Below are positions 21,662-29,033 of a DNA stretch of 32,566 nt, piece by piece. Every line of letters starts with the position of its first letter. Within the stretch, counting starts at the first letter, position 1. The translations under genes and the position numbers were made by a program. A model generated the notes under the pieces. The model was not told the origin of the DNA. It saw nothing but the letters and a program-made list of their open reading frames with translations, and did no database searches. The DNA is taken from positions 1-32,566 of the forward strand of contig JADFNI010000005.1 of assembly GCA_022563455.1 (NCBI GenBank), read 5' to 3'. This stretch comes from Nanobdellota archaeon. Lineage in GTDB: Archaea; Nanobdellota; Nanobdellia; Pacearchaeales; GW2011-AR1.

Positions 21662-23091
21662 CATTAGATAATTTGCTAAAAGGTGTACAGACAGTAGCAG
21701 TAATATGTAATCAGTGGGGCGACACTGGGAAGGGGAAATTTTCTGATTACTTTGCTTCTCAATGGGCTGATGTTACAGCAAGAGGAACTGGGGGGAATAA
21801 TGCAGGACATACAGTTGTTGTTAATGGGATAAAAAAGGTATTCCATTTAATCCCTGCAGGCATTACCAATGATTCATTAGGAAAAATTACAATTCTGGGA
21901 AATGGAATGGTAATAGATTTAGAAGTTTTGTCTTCCGAGTTAGATGAGTTGGATAGTGATGGAGTTAGTTATAATAATCTCATGTTAAGTGGGGATGCTA
22001 ATGTTATTATGCCTTATCATGTTAACCGAGACAGGGCAAAACACCAGTCTCAAAAAAATGGAGGAATTGGATCTACTGGCAGGGGAATTGGTCCTTCTTA
22101 TTCAGACAAGATTGCTAGGAGGGGAATTATGGTTAGAGATCTTTTTGATGAGGATAATCTTGCTAATAAAATTAGGAAAGCTAGTGAATTATATCCTGAA
22201 CAAAATATTAATGTAGAAGAAGTTATAGAACGGCTTAGACCTTATGCAGAGAGAGTTCATCCATTTGTAAGAGATACTGTAGCTGAAATGCATAGGTTTA
22301 TGGGAGAAGGTAAGAAAATTCTCTTAGAAGGAGCTCAAGGCTTACTCCTGAGTATAGAACATGGAACGTATCCGTATGTAACATCATCTGATTGTTCTTT
22401 AAATGGAACAGCAGGAGGGGTCGGCTTGTCTGCTAAGGATATTGATTTGCCCTTAGGAATAGTAAAGTTTCCGTTTATGACAAGAGTTGGTGCTGGTCCC
22501 TTTCCAACTGAGCTCGGGGGAAATATGTCTGAATCTTATTGTGCTGAAGAAGGGCATACTAGATTAGATGAATTGCAGGAACATGGCATCCCACATACAT
22601 CTTCTAATGGGAAGATTGAATATAATTGGAGAGATCCTAGAATAATAGAAATGATTAATTCAGAGGATTTCTTTACTCAAGGGATTGGAATTAGATTGGC
22701 GGCAAGTGAGTATGGTGCAACTACCGGACGTCCTAGAAGGGTTGGTTGGACAGATGCAGTAGCTGCTAAGTATGCCTCACGTATTAATGGTGGATTAATG
22801 ATACTTACAAAACCTGATTCTTTATCAGGATTAAATGAGTTTAAGATTTGTTATGGATATGAAAGGGGTTCTGAAGTTAGCGAAACATTCTCTAGAGATG
22901 GGGAGCTATTAAGGTCTGCATCTCCAGTGTATAAATCTTATCAAGGATATGGAGATATTGGAGATATTAGGAGTCATGGAAATTTACCTAGAAGTTTGAA
23001 AGAAGCTATTTATGATTTTGAGAAATTTACTTCTGGAAAAGTTGCTGTGGTTTCTGTTGGCCCAGATAGGGAAGAAACTATTGTGATATAG
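21658..23091 (+). CDS. purA: Adenylosuccinate synthetase
   Basis: 477 residues. Joins IMP and aspartate using GTP to give adenylosuccinate, first step from IMP to AMP. Key blocks: 'NQWGDTGKGKFSDY' (GTP loop and catalytic Asp), 'GGNNAGHTVVVNG' (IMP and catalytic His), 'GSTGRGIGPSYSDK', 'EGAQGLLLSIEHGTYPYVTSS' and 'TTGRPRRVGWTDA'. The usual GDEGKGK reads GDTGKGK, an uncommon change beside the catalytic Asp. It is longer than the typical 430 residues because of extra residues in the helical middle. Translationally coupled to guaB. Confidence 0.93.
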   Translation: MTLDNLLKGVQTVAVICNQWGDTGKGKFSDYFASQWADVTARGTGGNNAGHTVVVNGIKKVFHLIPAGITNDSLGKITILGNGMVIDLEVLSSELDELDSDGVSYNNLMLSGDANVIMPYHVNRDRAKHQSQKNGGIGSTGRGIGPSYSDKIARRGIMVRDLFDEDNLANKIRKASELYPEQNINVEEVIERLRPYAERVHPFVRDTVAEMHRFMGEGKKILLEGAQGLLLSIEHGTYPYVTSSDCSLNGTAGGVGLSAKDIDLPLGIVKFPFMTRVGAGPFPTELGGNMSESYCAEEGHTRLDELQEHGIPHTSSNGKIEYNWRDPRIIEMINSEDFFTQGIGIRLAASEYGATTGRPRRVGWTDAVAAKYASRINGGLMILTKPDSLSGLNEFKICYGYERGSEVSETFSRDGELLRSASPVYKSYQGYGDIGDIRSHGNLPRSLKEAIYDFEKFTSGKVAVVSVGPDREETIVI

Positions 23092-23103
23092 AATATTTCT
23101 TAA

Positions 23104-23120
23104 ACGTCCTAACAGGGCGT
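23104..23120 (+). terminator. ACGTCC-TAACA-GGGCGT hairpin after purA
   Basis: A near-perfect inverted repeat (one G:T pair) beginning 12 nt after the purA stop. It shares CCTAACAGGGCGTTGGA with the reverse complement of the copy at 17224. Probably marks the 3' end of the guaB-purA transcript. Confidence 0.45.
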
Positions 23121-23159
23121 TGGATAATTTGGAGTGGTGGAATAAATTATTTAGAAAGA

Positions 23160-23168
23160 TTTATATAG
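23160..23168 (+). promoter_or_regulatory. TATA box of the toxin-antitoxin pair
   Basis: TTTATATAG is about 25 nt before ATG 23189. It supports 23189 over the track start at 23120, which would place the promoter inside the gene. Confidence 0.5.
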
Positions 23169-23188
23169 AATGTAAGAATAATCTTACT

Positions 23189-23458
23189 ATGGCAAATATT
23201 GGTATTACGAGGCTTAGTTCAAAGGGGCAGGTGGTAATTCCTGCTTGGATGAGGAAGAATTTTAATGAAGGAGATAAAATAGTGATAATTGAAAATGGGG
23301 ATCAATTAATTTTAAAGAAGGCAACAGACTTTGATAAGAATATTGAAGAGGACTTAGAATTTGCAAAAAGAACTGAAGAGGCTTATAAGAGAATAGAAAA
23401 CGGGAATTTTATTAGTCTTGATTCTGAAAGCTTATTTGAAGAAATGGAGAAATGGTAG
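23189..23458 (+). CDS. AbrB/SpoVT-type antitoxin
   Basis: 89 residues from ATG 23189. 'MANIGITRLSSKGQVVIPAWMRK' is the swapped-hairpin AbrB/MazE DNA-binding fold ('t.ls.KGQvviP...R..l'), followed by 'GDKIVIIENGDQLILKKA'. The helical C-terminus ('FAKRTEEAYKRIENGNFISL') is where such antitoxins wrap their toxin. It overlaps the RelE-like gene by 7 bp. It should neutralise that toxin and repress the operon. Confidence 0.8.
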   Translation: MANIGITRLSSKGQVVIPAWMRKNFNEGDKIVIIENGDQLILKKATDFDKNIEEDLEFAKRTEEAYKRIENGNFISLDSESLFEEMEKW

Positions 23459-23700
23459 AGATTCGATTTGATAAAAAATTTAAAACTATTTTTTCAAAGA
23501 TTAAAGACAATCTCCAAAGAGAAAGAATTATTAAACAAATTAAGAAAATATCTGAGAATCCTGAAGTCGGAAAGCCTATGAGAAATGTAAGGAAAGGATC
23601 TAGGGAATTATACATTAAACCTTTTAGATTATCTTATCATTTTTTAAAAGAAAAAAATTTGATCTATATCTTGGATTTGTATCATAAGAAGTTGCAATAA
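23452..23700 (+). CDS. RelE/ParE-family toxin
   Basis: 82 residues. 'IRFDKKFKTIFSKIKDNLQRERIIKQIKKISENPEVGKPM' (helical hairpin, then 'nP..gkpl') followed by 'SRELYIKPFRLSYHFLKEKNLIYILDLYHKKL', the 'rv..yRv.Y.......i.il.i.hk' pattern of RelE toxins. RelE members cut mRNA at the ribosome; ParE members act on gyrase, and archaeal ones are mostly RelE. Basic residues and the closing 'YHKK' suit an RNase-type toxin. Forms a type II pair with the AbrB-type antitoxin. Confidence 0.78.
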   Translation: MVEIRFDKKFKTIFSKIKDNLQRERIIKQIKKISENPEVGKPMRNVRKGSRELYIKPFRLSYHFLKEKNLIYILDLYHKKLQ

Positions 23701-23774
23701 TTTTATTGAGTAGATTAACGCTCCAATTGGTCTCTGGTATAGTGTGGGATTATTAGGAGTGGAAACATATAAAA

Positions 23775-23812
23775 TGTAGACAAAATATTAGAAACATTTA
23801 AATATGTAGACA
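23775..23812 (+). promoter_or_regulatory. Two TGTAGACA operators and TATA box of fic gene 1
   Basis: TGTAGACA occurs at 23775-23782 and 23805-23812, 30 bp apart. A TATA-like TTTAAATA (23797-23804) is directly in front of the second, which ends 13 nt before the ATG. The fic gene 2 promoter has the same TATA-TGTAGACA-ATG order. Confidence 0.6.
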
Positions 23813-23825
23813 CTATTATAATATT

Positions 23826-24764
23826 ATGTATCTAGAGAAAAGAAAGTATTATGGTAAAACGAAGTATTGGCTTTCTCATTCATTTAGGGAGGGTGGAAAA
23901 ATACACAAAATTCGTAAGTTTCTTGGCACTGACTTATCTAAAAAGGTCTTAGAAGATCGAATGAAAAAGGCAGAGAAATTAATTCTAGATGAGATTGAAA
24001 AATATAAGATAATTAAGGATCCTTTACATGATAAAATCTCAAAGGAAGAAATTGAATTTATTAAGAGACTTGAGAAAGAGGCTAACTTGAAAGTTATTCA
24101 TTTATCTGAATCTGATTGGAAAAAATTTTCTGAAGTTTTTAGTTATAATACAAATGCTATTGAAGGAAGTGAGCTTACATTAAAGGAAACAGAAAATGTG
24201 ATAGAGCATGGTGTTTGGCCTGTTGAGAAGTCAAAACAAGATATTGCAGAAGCTTTGGGAGTGGATGAAGCTATAACTTTTATAAGAAAGACAAAAGAAA
24301 ATATTTCTTTAGATTTGATAAAAGAAATTCATAGAATTGTTTTTAAAAATTCTAAAGATTTTGCTGGGGAATTTAGAAAAAGGGGTGAAGAGGTAGTTAT
24401 TAGAACCGGTACTGGAATAATTGTTCATGAAGGAGCTCCTTCTTCAAGAGTTGTAACACTACTCAAGGAATTAATTATGTGGTATAATAAATATAAAAAT
24501 GAGTATCCTGGTATTCTTTTAGCAGCAGTTGTGCATAATCAGTTTGAGAATATTCATCCTTTTGTAGATGGTAATGGGAGGGTAGGTAGGATATTATTAA
24601 ATAATATCTTGTTGAAAAATAATCTTCCACCCTTGAATATAGATTTGAAGAATCAAAGAGAATATTATTCTACCTTGCAAGTCTATGAAAATGAAGGAAA
24701 TATAAGGCCAACAATTGAGCTTATGTTGAAAGAATATAAAGATTTAAAGAAAATCATGAATTAA
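23826..24764 (+). CDS. Fic-domain protein 1 (AMPylase type)
   Basis: 312 residues. N-terminal 30 residues 'YYGKTKYWLSHSFREGGKIHK' form a beta-hairpin-like module also present in fic gene 2 and resembling the start of some transposases. The inhibitory helix 'NTNAIEGSELT' fits [S/T]-x3-E-[G/N], placed N-terminal of the Fic core (class II). The catalytic motif 'HPFVDGNGRVGR' is intact, so nucleotide transfer, usually AMP from ATP onto a hydroxyl of a target protein, is expected. A cytoplasmic regulator or toxin-like enzyme. Lies 125 bp after the toxin-antitoxin pair with its own promoter. Confidence 0.88.
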   Translation: MYLEKRKYYGKTKYWLSHSFREGGKIHKIRKFLGTDLSKKVLEDRMKKAEKLILDEIEKYKIIKDPLHDKISKEEIEFIKRLEKEANLKVIHLSESDWKKFSEVFSYNTNAIEGSELTLKETENVIEHGVWPVEKSKQDIAEALGVDEAITFIRKTKENISLDLIKEIHRIVFKNSKDFAGEFRKRGEEVVIRTGTGIIVHEGAPSSRVVTLLKELIMWYNKYKNEYPGILLAAVVHNQFENIHPFVDGNGRVGRILLNNILLKNNLPPLNIDLKNQREYYSTLQVYENEGNIRPTIELMLKEYKDLKKIMN

Positions 24765-24770
24765 TTTTTG

Positions 24771-24852
24771 AAGAAGTAAATATGACTCAAATGAAGTGGA
24801 AAACGCTTTGCGTTTTCCAGTTTATTATAGTTTATAAATATATTTACTTCTT
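24771..24852. repeat. Nested palindrome after fic gene 1
   Basis: Outer arms AAGAAGTAAATAT (24771-24783) and ATATTTACTTCTT (24840-24852) are exact inverted repeats. Inside is a perfect 11-bp stem with 3-nt loop (TGGAAAACGC.../...GCGTTTTCCA, 24797-24819 including flanks). It could be a terminator or a miniature inverted-repeat element. Confidence 0.6.
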
Positions 24853-24856
24853 TAAG

Positions 24857-24894
24857 TGTAGACAAAAGTGTAGACAAAAATATTATTGTAGACA
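24857..24894 (+). promoter_or_regulatory. Three further TGTAGACA sites
   Basis: TGTAGACA at 24857-24864, 24869-24876 and 24887-24894, all direct, about 20 nt after a TATA-like TTTATAAATA (24831-24840). No ORF follows on the plus strand, so this may be an orphan promoter or a titration site. Confidence 0.5.
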
Positions 24895-24927
24895 AAGTAC
24901 TCCCATTGATTTTTATTAAAGTTCAAT

Positions 24928-24940
24928 ACGCCCCAACCGC
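24928..24940 (+). repeat. Dispersed ACGCCCCAACCG element
   Basis: ACGCCCCAACCGC, between the convergent fic and protease genes. Confidence 0.5.
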
Positions 24941-24955
24941 TCTCTTTTATATTGT

Positions 24956-25783
24956 TTAATATAAATTAATTATTCCTTGGATATCGCCTGCATTTAAGGA
25001 TCGTTTTTTGGTTTCTCCAAAGGAGGCAAAGGCATACATTGTTTCTTCAGTGCAAGTAGTGTCTGGATGAGCTAGTCCAAAACTATGACCCATTTCGTGT
25101 TGAACTATATTTTCAAAATCCATTGCGTTAGGATCTCCAACATGACTCCAACTAAAATCTACGTCATCGTAAACTTGATCCCATTCAACTAATTCTCTTC
25201 CTCCTGGAGGACCACTGAAGATTCCCCAAACAAATGTTACTGCAATTGCTCCAGGGCTATTTATATCTGCAAATGCAATTTCGTTTTTTCCGTTTAAGTT
25301 TCCTATGTTAGCTAAATCTACAGTTCCATTAATTTCATTTCCAAAAATATCTTGATTTCCTGATTCAATTTCCCATTCATCTATAGCATAAAAAACTGTA
25401 TCTCGGATTTGGGCTTCATTTAGACTTGCATTGTTAGTTGAATCTAAAATATAAGGTTCATTTGATTTCCATTTTGCTCCTTTTGATATGAATGAATAAC
25501 ATGTTGTTTTGCCGCTGTTTGTATTGCCACCTGCCCATGGAGGTCTTGCATGTTCTTTTTTATAATCAATAATTGCATATCCTTCTATAACTCTTCCATT
25601 TTCTATTGTGTTTTCTAATTTGAATATTCCAGGAGCCACTTTAACTGCTGTTGTTGGTATATTAATAACAGCATCATCATTAGAGGGTATTATTGATGCT
25701 GATTCAAAACTAGGAATGGATGCTATTACTACGCTTAAAGTAAGTAAAAACACCAATGCTAATGCAAAACTTTCTTTTTTCAT
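24956..25783 (-). CDS. Secreted matrixin-like (M10-type) zinc metalloprotease
   Basis: 275 residues with a Sec signal peptide ('KKESFALALVFLLTLSVVIAS'). The zinc motif 'HEMGHSFGLAH' starts at H229 (three His ligands, Glu base), and the Met-turn 'TMYAF' follows near residue 249, the metzincin arrangement. 'YSFISKGAKWKSNEPYILD' and 'AIDEWE' match the matrixin start ('w....i.Y.i......v..A...W'). No propeptide Cys switch is obvious; the upstream 60 residues may serve as prodomain. The short C-terminus ends at the catalytic domain, so no binding domain is attached. Confidence 0.8.
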   Translation of the reverse strand: MKKESFALALVFLLTLSVVIASIPSFESASIIPSNDDAVINIPTTAVKVAPGIFKLENTIENGRVIEGYAIIDYKKEHARPPWAGGNTNSGKTTCYSFISKGAKWKSNEPYILDSTNNASLNEAQIRDTVFYAIDEWEIESGNQDIFGNEINGTVDLANIGNLNGKNEIAFADINSPGAIAVTFVWGIFSGPPGGRELVEWDQVYDDVDFSWSHVGDPNAMDFENIVQHEMGHSFGLAHPDTTCTEETMYAFASFGETKKRSLNAGDIQGIINLY

Positions 25784-25921
25784 GTATTATATGGATCATA
25801 GTTGTTTATAAATTTTACTGAATTTAAGACTCTCTCATATTGTGGGATAAATGTTTCTATGTTGGTAATATTTTAGATAAATTTTTGATAAGGAGAAAAA
25901 AGTAACCCTATTAATTGAAAA

Positions 25922-25957
25922 GTTTATAAAGAACAGTTAATTGTAATTGAAAAGGAG
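25922..25957 (+). promoter_or_regulatory. TATA box and strong Shine-Dalgarno of the cupredoxin gene
   Basis: GTTTATAAA (25922-25930) and AAAGGAGAAA with GGAG at 25954-25957, 9 nt before ATG 25967. Unlike most genes here, this one has a real 5' leader and SD. Confidence 0.5.
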
Positions 25958-25966
25958 AAAATAAAA

Positions 25967-26464
25967 ATGTATAAAAGAGCACAAAAAAATTTACAAATTA
26001 AGAAAAAGACATTGTTTCGAGGAGTTGGGGCTTTAGTTGTTGTTTTATTTATTTATATGGTTGCTGGCGGAGGATCGGAGAGTTCGGGATTTACCCTTAC
26101 AGGTCAAGTTGTAGCATTGGATCCTAATAGGCCAATGGCTGGAAGTCCATGCCATTTTATGGATGGACAAGCAATGGGAGATTGTGAGACTCGGGAAATT
26201 GAATTAGTGGCTAGTCAGTGGGATTGGAGTGAACCTACAATTACTGTAAAATCTGGGGAACTTATTAGAATTAAAGCCACAAGTAAGGATGTTACTCATG
26301 GAATTACAATTCCTAAAATCAGATTTAATTTAAATATTAACCCTGGAAGAACAACTGTTGGAGAATTTGTGGCACCGGCACCTGGAGAATATTTATATGG
26401 ATGTTCTGTAATGTGTGGTGCAGGACATGGAACTCATACAGGTAAATTAATAGTAATGGGATAA
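25967..26464 (+). CDS. Membrane-anchored CuA-like cupredoxin (COX2-like)
   Basis: 165 residues: a basic start, one helix ('GALVVVLFIYMVAGG'), a Met/Cys/His-rich loop ('MAGSPCHFMDGQAMGDC'), then a cupredoxin domain. Ligand candidates are H111 in 'VTHGITIP' and the loop 'CSVMCGAGHGTH' (C146, C150, H154), which matches the CuA motif C-x3-C-x3-H-x2-M except that the axial Met is His157. 'ASQWDWSEPTITVKSGE' is the usual 'A..w.w.P..i.v..G' start. Expected to be outside the membrane in copper-based electron transfer or storage. Followed 62 bp later by DoxX. Confidence 0.82.
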   Translation: MYKRAQKNLQIKKKTLFRGVGALVVVLFIYMVAGGGSESSGFTLTGQVVALDPNRPMAGSPCHFMDGQAMGDCETREIELVASQWDWSEPTITVKSGELIRIKATSKDVTHGITIPKIRFNLNINPGRTTVGEFVAPAPGEYLYGCSVMCGAGHGTHTGKLIVMG

Positions 26465-26526
26465 GTTTGTAGCTAGCAAAAAGGGGAACCAGGATGTTTT
26501 GTTCAGTGGTGTGTGGTGATGACAAA

Positions 26527-26904
26527 ATGAATATAAATAAAGAATATGCGCCAGTAATCCTTAGAATTGGAATTAGTTTAACTTTTCTTTGGTTCGGCCT
26601 TACTCAAATATTTAATCCAGCTTCTTTATCTGTTTATTTACCCAATTTTGTATATTCATTATCTGTTGATCCGTTAACCTTTGTTAGGATTAACGGAATC
26701 TTTGAGGCTATTCTAGGATTATTTTTATTGGTGGGTTATCATACGAGATTAAGTTCTTTTATACTCGGAATTCATTTGCTTATAATCTCATTTGGTTTGG
26801 GATATAATGATATAGCAGTTAGAGATGTTGGACTTGTATTTGCAATATTTGCAATATTCTTTTATGGGAATGATAGATGGTGTTATGATTGGGAGAAAAA
26901 ATGA
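26527..26904 (+). CDS. DoxX-family membrane protein
   Basis: 125 residues from ATG 26527, preceded by a GGTGATG Shine-Dalgarno-like site. The track start (26494) also has a GGGGA site and would add 'MFCSVVCGDDK', so the start is open. Four helices; 'ILRIGISLTFLWFGLTQIF' and 'VRINGIFEAILGLFLLVGYHTRLSSFIL' match DoxX ('lLRi.la..fl..G......G..e...gl.ll.G..tr.aa'). DoxX members associate with thiol and sulfur redox systems. With the cupredoxin before it this makes a small redox operon. Confidence 0.75.
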   Translation: MNINKEYAPVILRIGISLTFLWFGLTQIFNPASLSVYLPNFVYSLSVDPLTFVRINGIFEAILGLFLLVGYHTRLSSFILGIHLLIISFGLGYNDIAVRDVGLVFAIFAIFFYGNDRWCYDWEKK

Positions 26905-26990
26905 AACTTAGAAAGGTTACCCTTTAATCAAGTGATTTAGCATGATAAATCTTTAGATATCCTTATTAATTCTAATTTTCTTAAATATTT

Positions 26991-28379
26991 ATGGAAAAAC
27001 TAATTTCAACAAATCCTGGGAAGAATTATGAAGTGATCGGAGAAGTAGATGTTACAACAGGGGAAGAGATTAAAAAAATATTTATTGATGCAAAAAATGC
27101 AAAACTTAGTTGGAAAGAAACATCAATTTCTAAAAGAATTTCACTTCTAAGACCCATTTGTGAAAGTTTTAAGAAAATAAGAAGTGAGTTGGCACTTACT
27201 ACTTGTAAGGAAATAGGAAAACCCATTACTTCGGCTCTTGAGGGAATAGATTCGGGGGTTAGTTATTTTGAAGATTTTATGAATGATGCATCAGAATATT
27301 TAGAGGACGAGATTTCATATGATGTAAAAGGTCTTAAACATAGGATTGTTTTTGAGCCGTTAGGTGTTGTTGCAGTAATTGTCCCATGGAATTTTCCATT
27401 TGAATCTTTTGTTTCTTCAGTTATTCCTAATTTGATTGTTGGAAATACTGTAATTTTTAAAATATCTGAAGAATGTCCATTAGTTGGAAAACTTATGGGT
27501 GAAATAATGGACGAGCATAATTTACCAAAAGGAGTTTTTAGGCAGATATATGGAAATGGAAGTGTTGGTGCGAAATTACTAGAAGAGGAAGTAGATTTTA
27601 TTAGCTTTACTGGGAGCACAAAACTAGGTCAAGAAATATATAAAATTTCTAGTGAGAAATTTATTAGAAACTCTTTGGAACTTGGAGGAAGTAATCCTGG
27701 AATAGTTTTTGAAGATGTTGAATTAAATGATGAATTAATTTCTAGAATAGCATTTAGGCGATTTGATAATTGTGGCCAATATTGTGACGGAGTAAAAAGA
27801 TTAATTGTTCATGAATCAATATTTGATGAATTAGTTGAAAAATTGAAAAACTATATTGAAGAAAATATTATTGTTGGAGATCCAGAAGATATAAATACAA
27901 ATATTGGAAGCCTTGTTGCTAAAAGACAACAAATTTTATTAGAATCTCAAATTGAAGATGCTCTTAACAAAGGTGCTACGCTAATTACTGGTGGAATTGT
28001 TCCTAAAAAACCCTCTGGTGCGTATTTTCTTCCGACCATTCTTACTAATATAAATAAGGGTATGAGAGTTTGGCATGAAGAAGTTTTTGGTCCAGCACTA
28101 CCAATTGTAAAATTTAAAACTGAAGAGGAAGCAATAAATCTTGCTAATGACACTATATATGGTCTTGGTGGGGAAGTATATTCAGAAGATATTATAAGAT
28201 GTAAAAGAGTTGCTTCGAAAATAGAAGCTGGAACTATTGGAATTAACTTTGCAGATGTATGGTCTTCATCTACACCATTTGGAGGATATAAAAAGTCTGG
28301 AATTGGACGAGGGCTAGGAAAATATGGGTTTAGGGAACTTTGCCAAATTAAGGTTGTTGCGGAATATATTGATGAATAA
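26991..28379 (+). CDS. NAD(P)-dependent aldehyde dehydrogenase
   Basis: 462 residues. Oxidises an aldehyde to the acid. Landmarks: 'VVAVIVPWNFPFESF', the Rossmann 'FTGSTKLGQEI', 'SLELGGSNPGIVFED' (general-base Glu), and 'NCGQYCDGVKR', where the catalytic Cys should be C265. 'EEVFGPALPIVKFKTEEEAI' and 'PFGGYKKSGIGRGLGKYG' close the fold. The short N-terminus and overall plan resemble succinate-semialdehyde/glyceraldehyde-type ALDHs, but the substrate is uncertain. An isolated gene 86 bp after doxX, possibly same transcript. Confidence 0.9.
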   Translation: MEKLISTNPGKNYEVIGEVDVTTGEEIKKIFIDAKNAKLSWKETSISKRISLLRPICESFKKIRSELALTTCKEIGKPITSALEGIDSGVSYFEDFMNDASEYLEDEISYDVKGLKHRIVFEPLGVVAVIVPWNFPFESFVSSVIPNLIVGNTVIFKISEECPLVGKLMGEIMDEHNLPKGVFRQIYGNGSVGAKLLEEEVDFISFTGSTKLGQEIYKISSEKFIRNSLELGGSNPGIVFEDVELNDELISRIAFRRFDNCGQYCDGVKRLIVHESIFDELVEKLKNYIEENIIVGDPEDINTNIGSLVAKRQQILLESQIEDALNKGATLITGGIVPKKPSGAYFLPTILTNINKGMRVWHEEVFGPALPIVKFKTEEEAINLANDTIYGLGGEVYSEDIIRCKRVASKIEAGTIGINFADVWSSSTPFGGYKKSGIGRGLGKYGFRELCQIKVVAEYIDE

Positions 28380-28418
28380 TAAAGAGATTAATTCCTCTGG
28401 AGGTTGCTAATCTGTAAG

Positions 28419-28431
28419 ACACCCCAACCGG
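28419..28431 (+). repeat. Dispersed ACRCCCCAACCGG element
   Basis: ACACCCCAACCGG, 40 nt after the aldehyde dehydrogenase stop. Confidence 0.5.
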
Positions 28432-28453
28432 CCCAGGGTACATTGTGGGATAA

Positions 28454-28876
28454 TTAAGGATTTTTTATATCTAAATATTTTGTAGTAATTGTTCTAATTT
28501 TGGGTATAGAATAAGGTCTTTGAAGTTTACTTATCCAATCCCCATGGATCCTTAGTTCTCGATGTTTTGCTAATTCACTAACAATTTCACCTATTCCTAA
28601 AAATCCTACTCTAAATTGTGAAGATGGCAAACTATCACCAATCCTCGGATATGCAGAAGGTGTAGAAACCCCATCTATATCTACAGGTCTTCTTAAAAAA
28701 ATAGTGGGATCCTCAAATCTTATAAAGATTCTTGTTCCAGTATAATGTTGAATTTGATTGAATATTCCAATAAATGGACTACCCCATCTTTCATTAACCT
28801 GTTTAGACCAAATTAACATTAAATCTCCAGCACTTGCACTTGTTTCAATATCTTCCCTGTTGTATAATATTGTCAT
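28454..28876 (-). CDS. Hypothetical protein, 140 aa
   Basis: Not recognised. A soluble, beta-rich protein: 'GDLMLIWSKQVNERWGSPFIGIFNQIQHYTG' then 'FRVGFLGIGEIVSELAKHRELRIHGDW'. The phrase 'AGDLMLIWSKQ' and the closing 'KLQRPYSIPKIRTITTKYL' have no family I know. TATA-like TTTATAAA lies about 25 nt upstream (28898-28905), supporting a real gene. Flanked on both sides by dispersed GC-rich elements. Confidence 0.5.
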   Translation of the reverse strand: MTILYNREDIETSASAGDLMLIWSKQVNERWGSPFIGIFNQIQHYTGTRIFIRFEDPTIFLRRPVDIDGVSTPSAYPRIGDSLPSSQFRVGFLGIGEIVSELAKHRELRIHGDWISKLQRPYSIPKIRTITTKYLDIKNP

Positions 28877-28930
28877 ATAGAATCAACAAAATTTCTCTTT
28901 ATAAATTGAGTTGTTCTACAAAAGTTTAAG

Positions 28931-28946
28931 AGCTCCCCAACCCGGC
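28931..28946 (+). repeat. Divergent copy of the dispersed CCCCAACC element
   Basis: AGCTCCCCAACCCGGC, between the hypothetical gene's promoter and the 3' end of fic gene 2. Confidence 0.4.
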
Positions 28947-29033
28947 TTCATAGTGTTTTGTGATATTGATGAGCTTCTTTTTTGTCTGTTTTTTAGTATT
29001 GGTTTACTAAGGGTAGTGCTAGTTTAAATAATT

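Noticed and set aside
23120-23188. Longer start for the AbrB-type antitoxin
   Set aside because: It would contain the TATA box and the end of a hairpin element; the family begins at the ATG at 23189.
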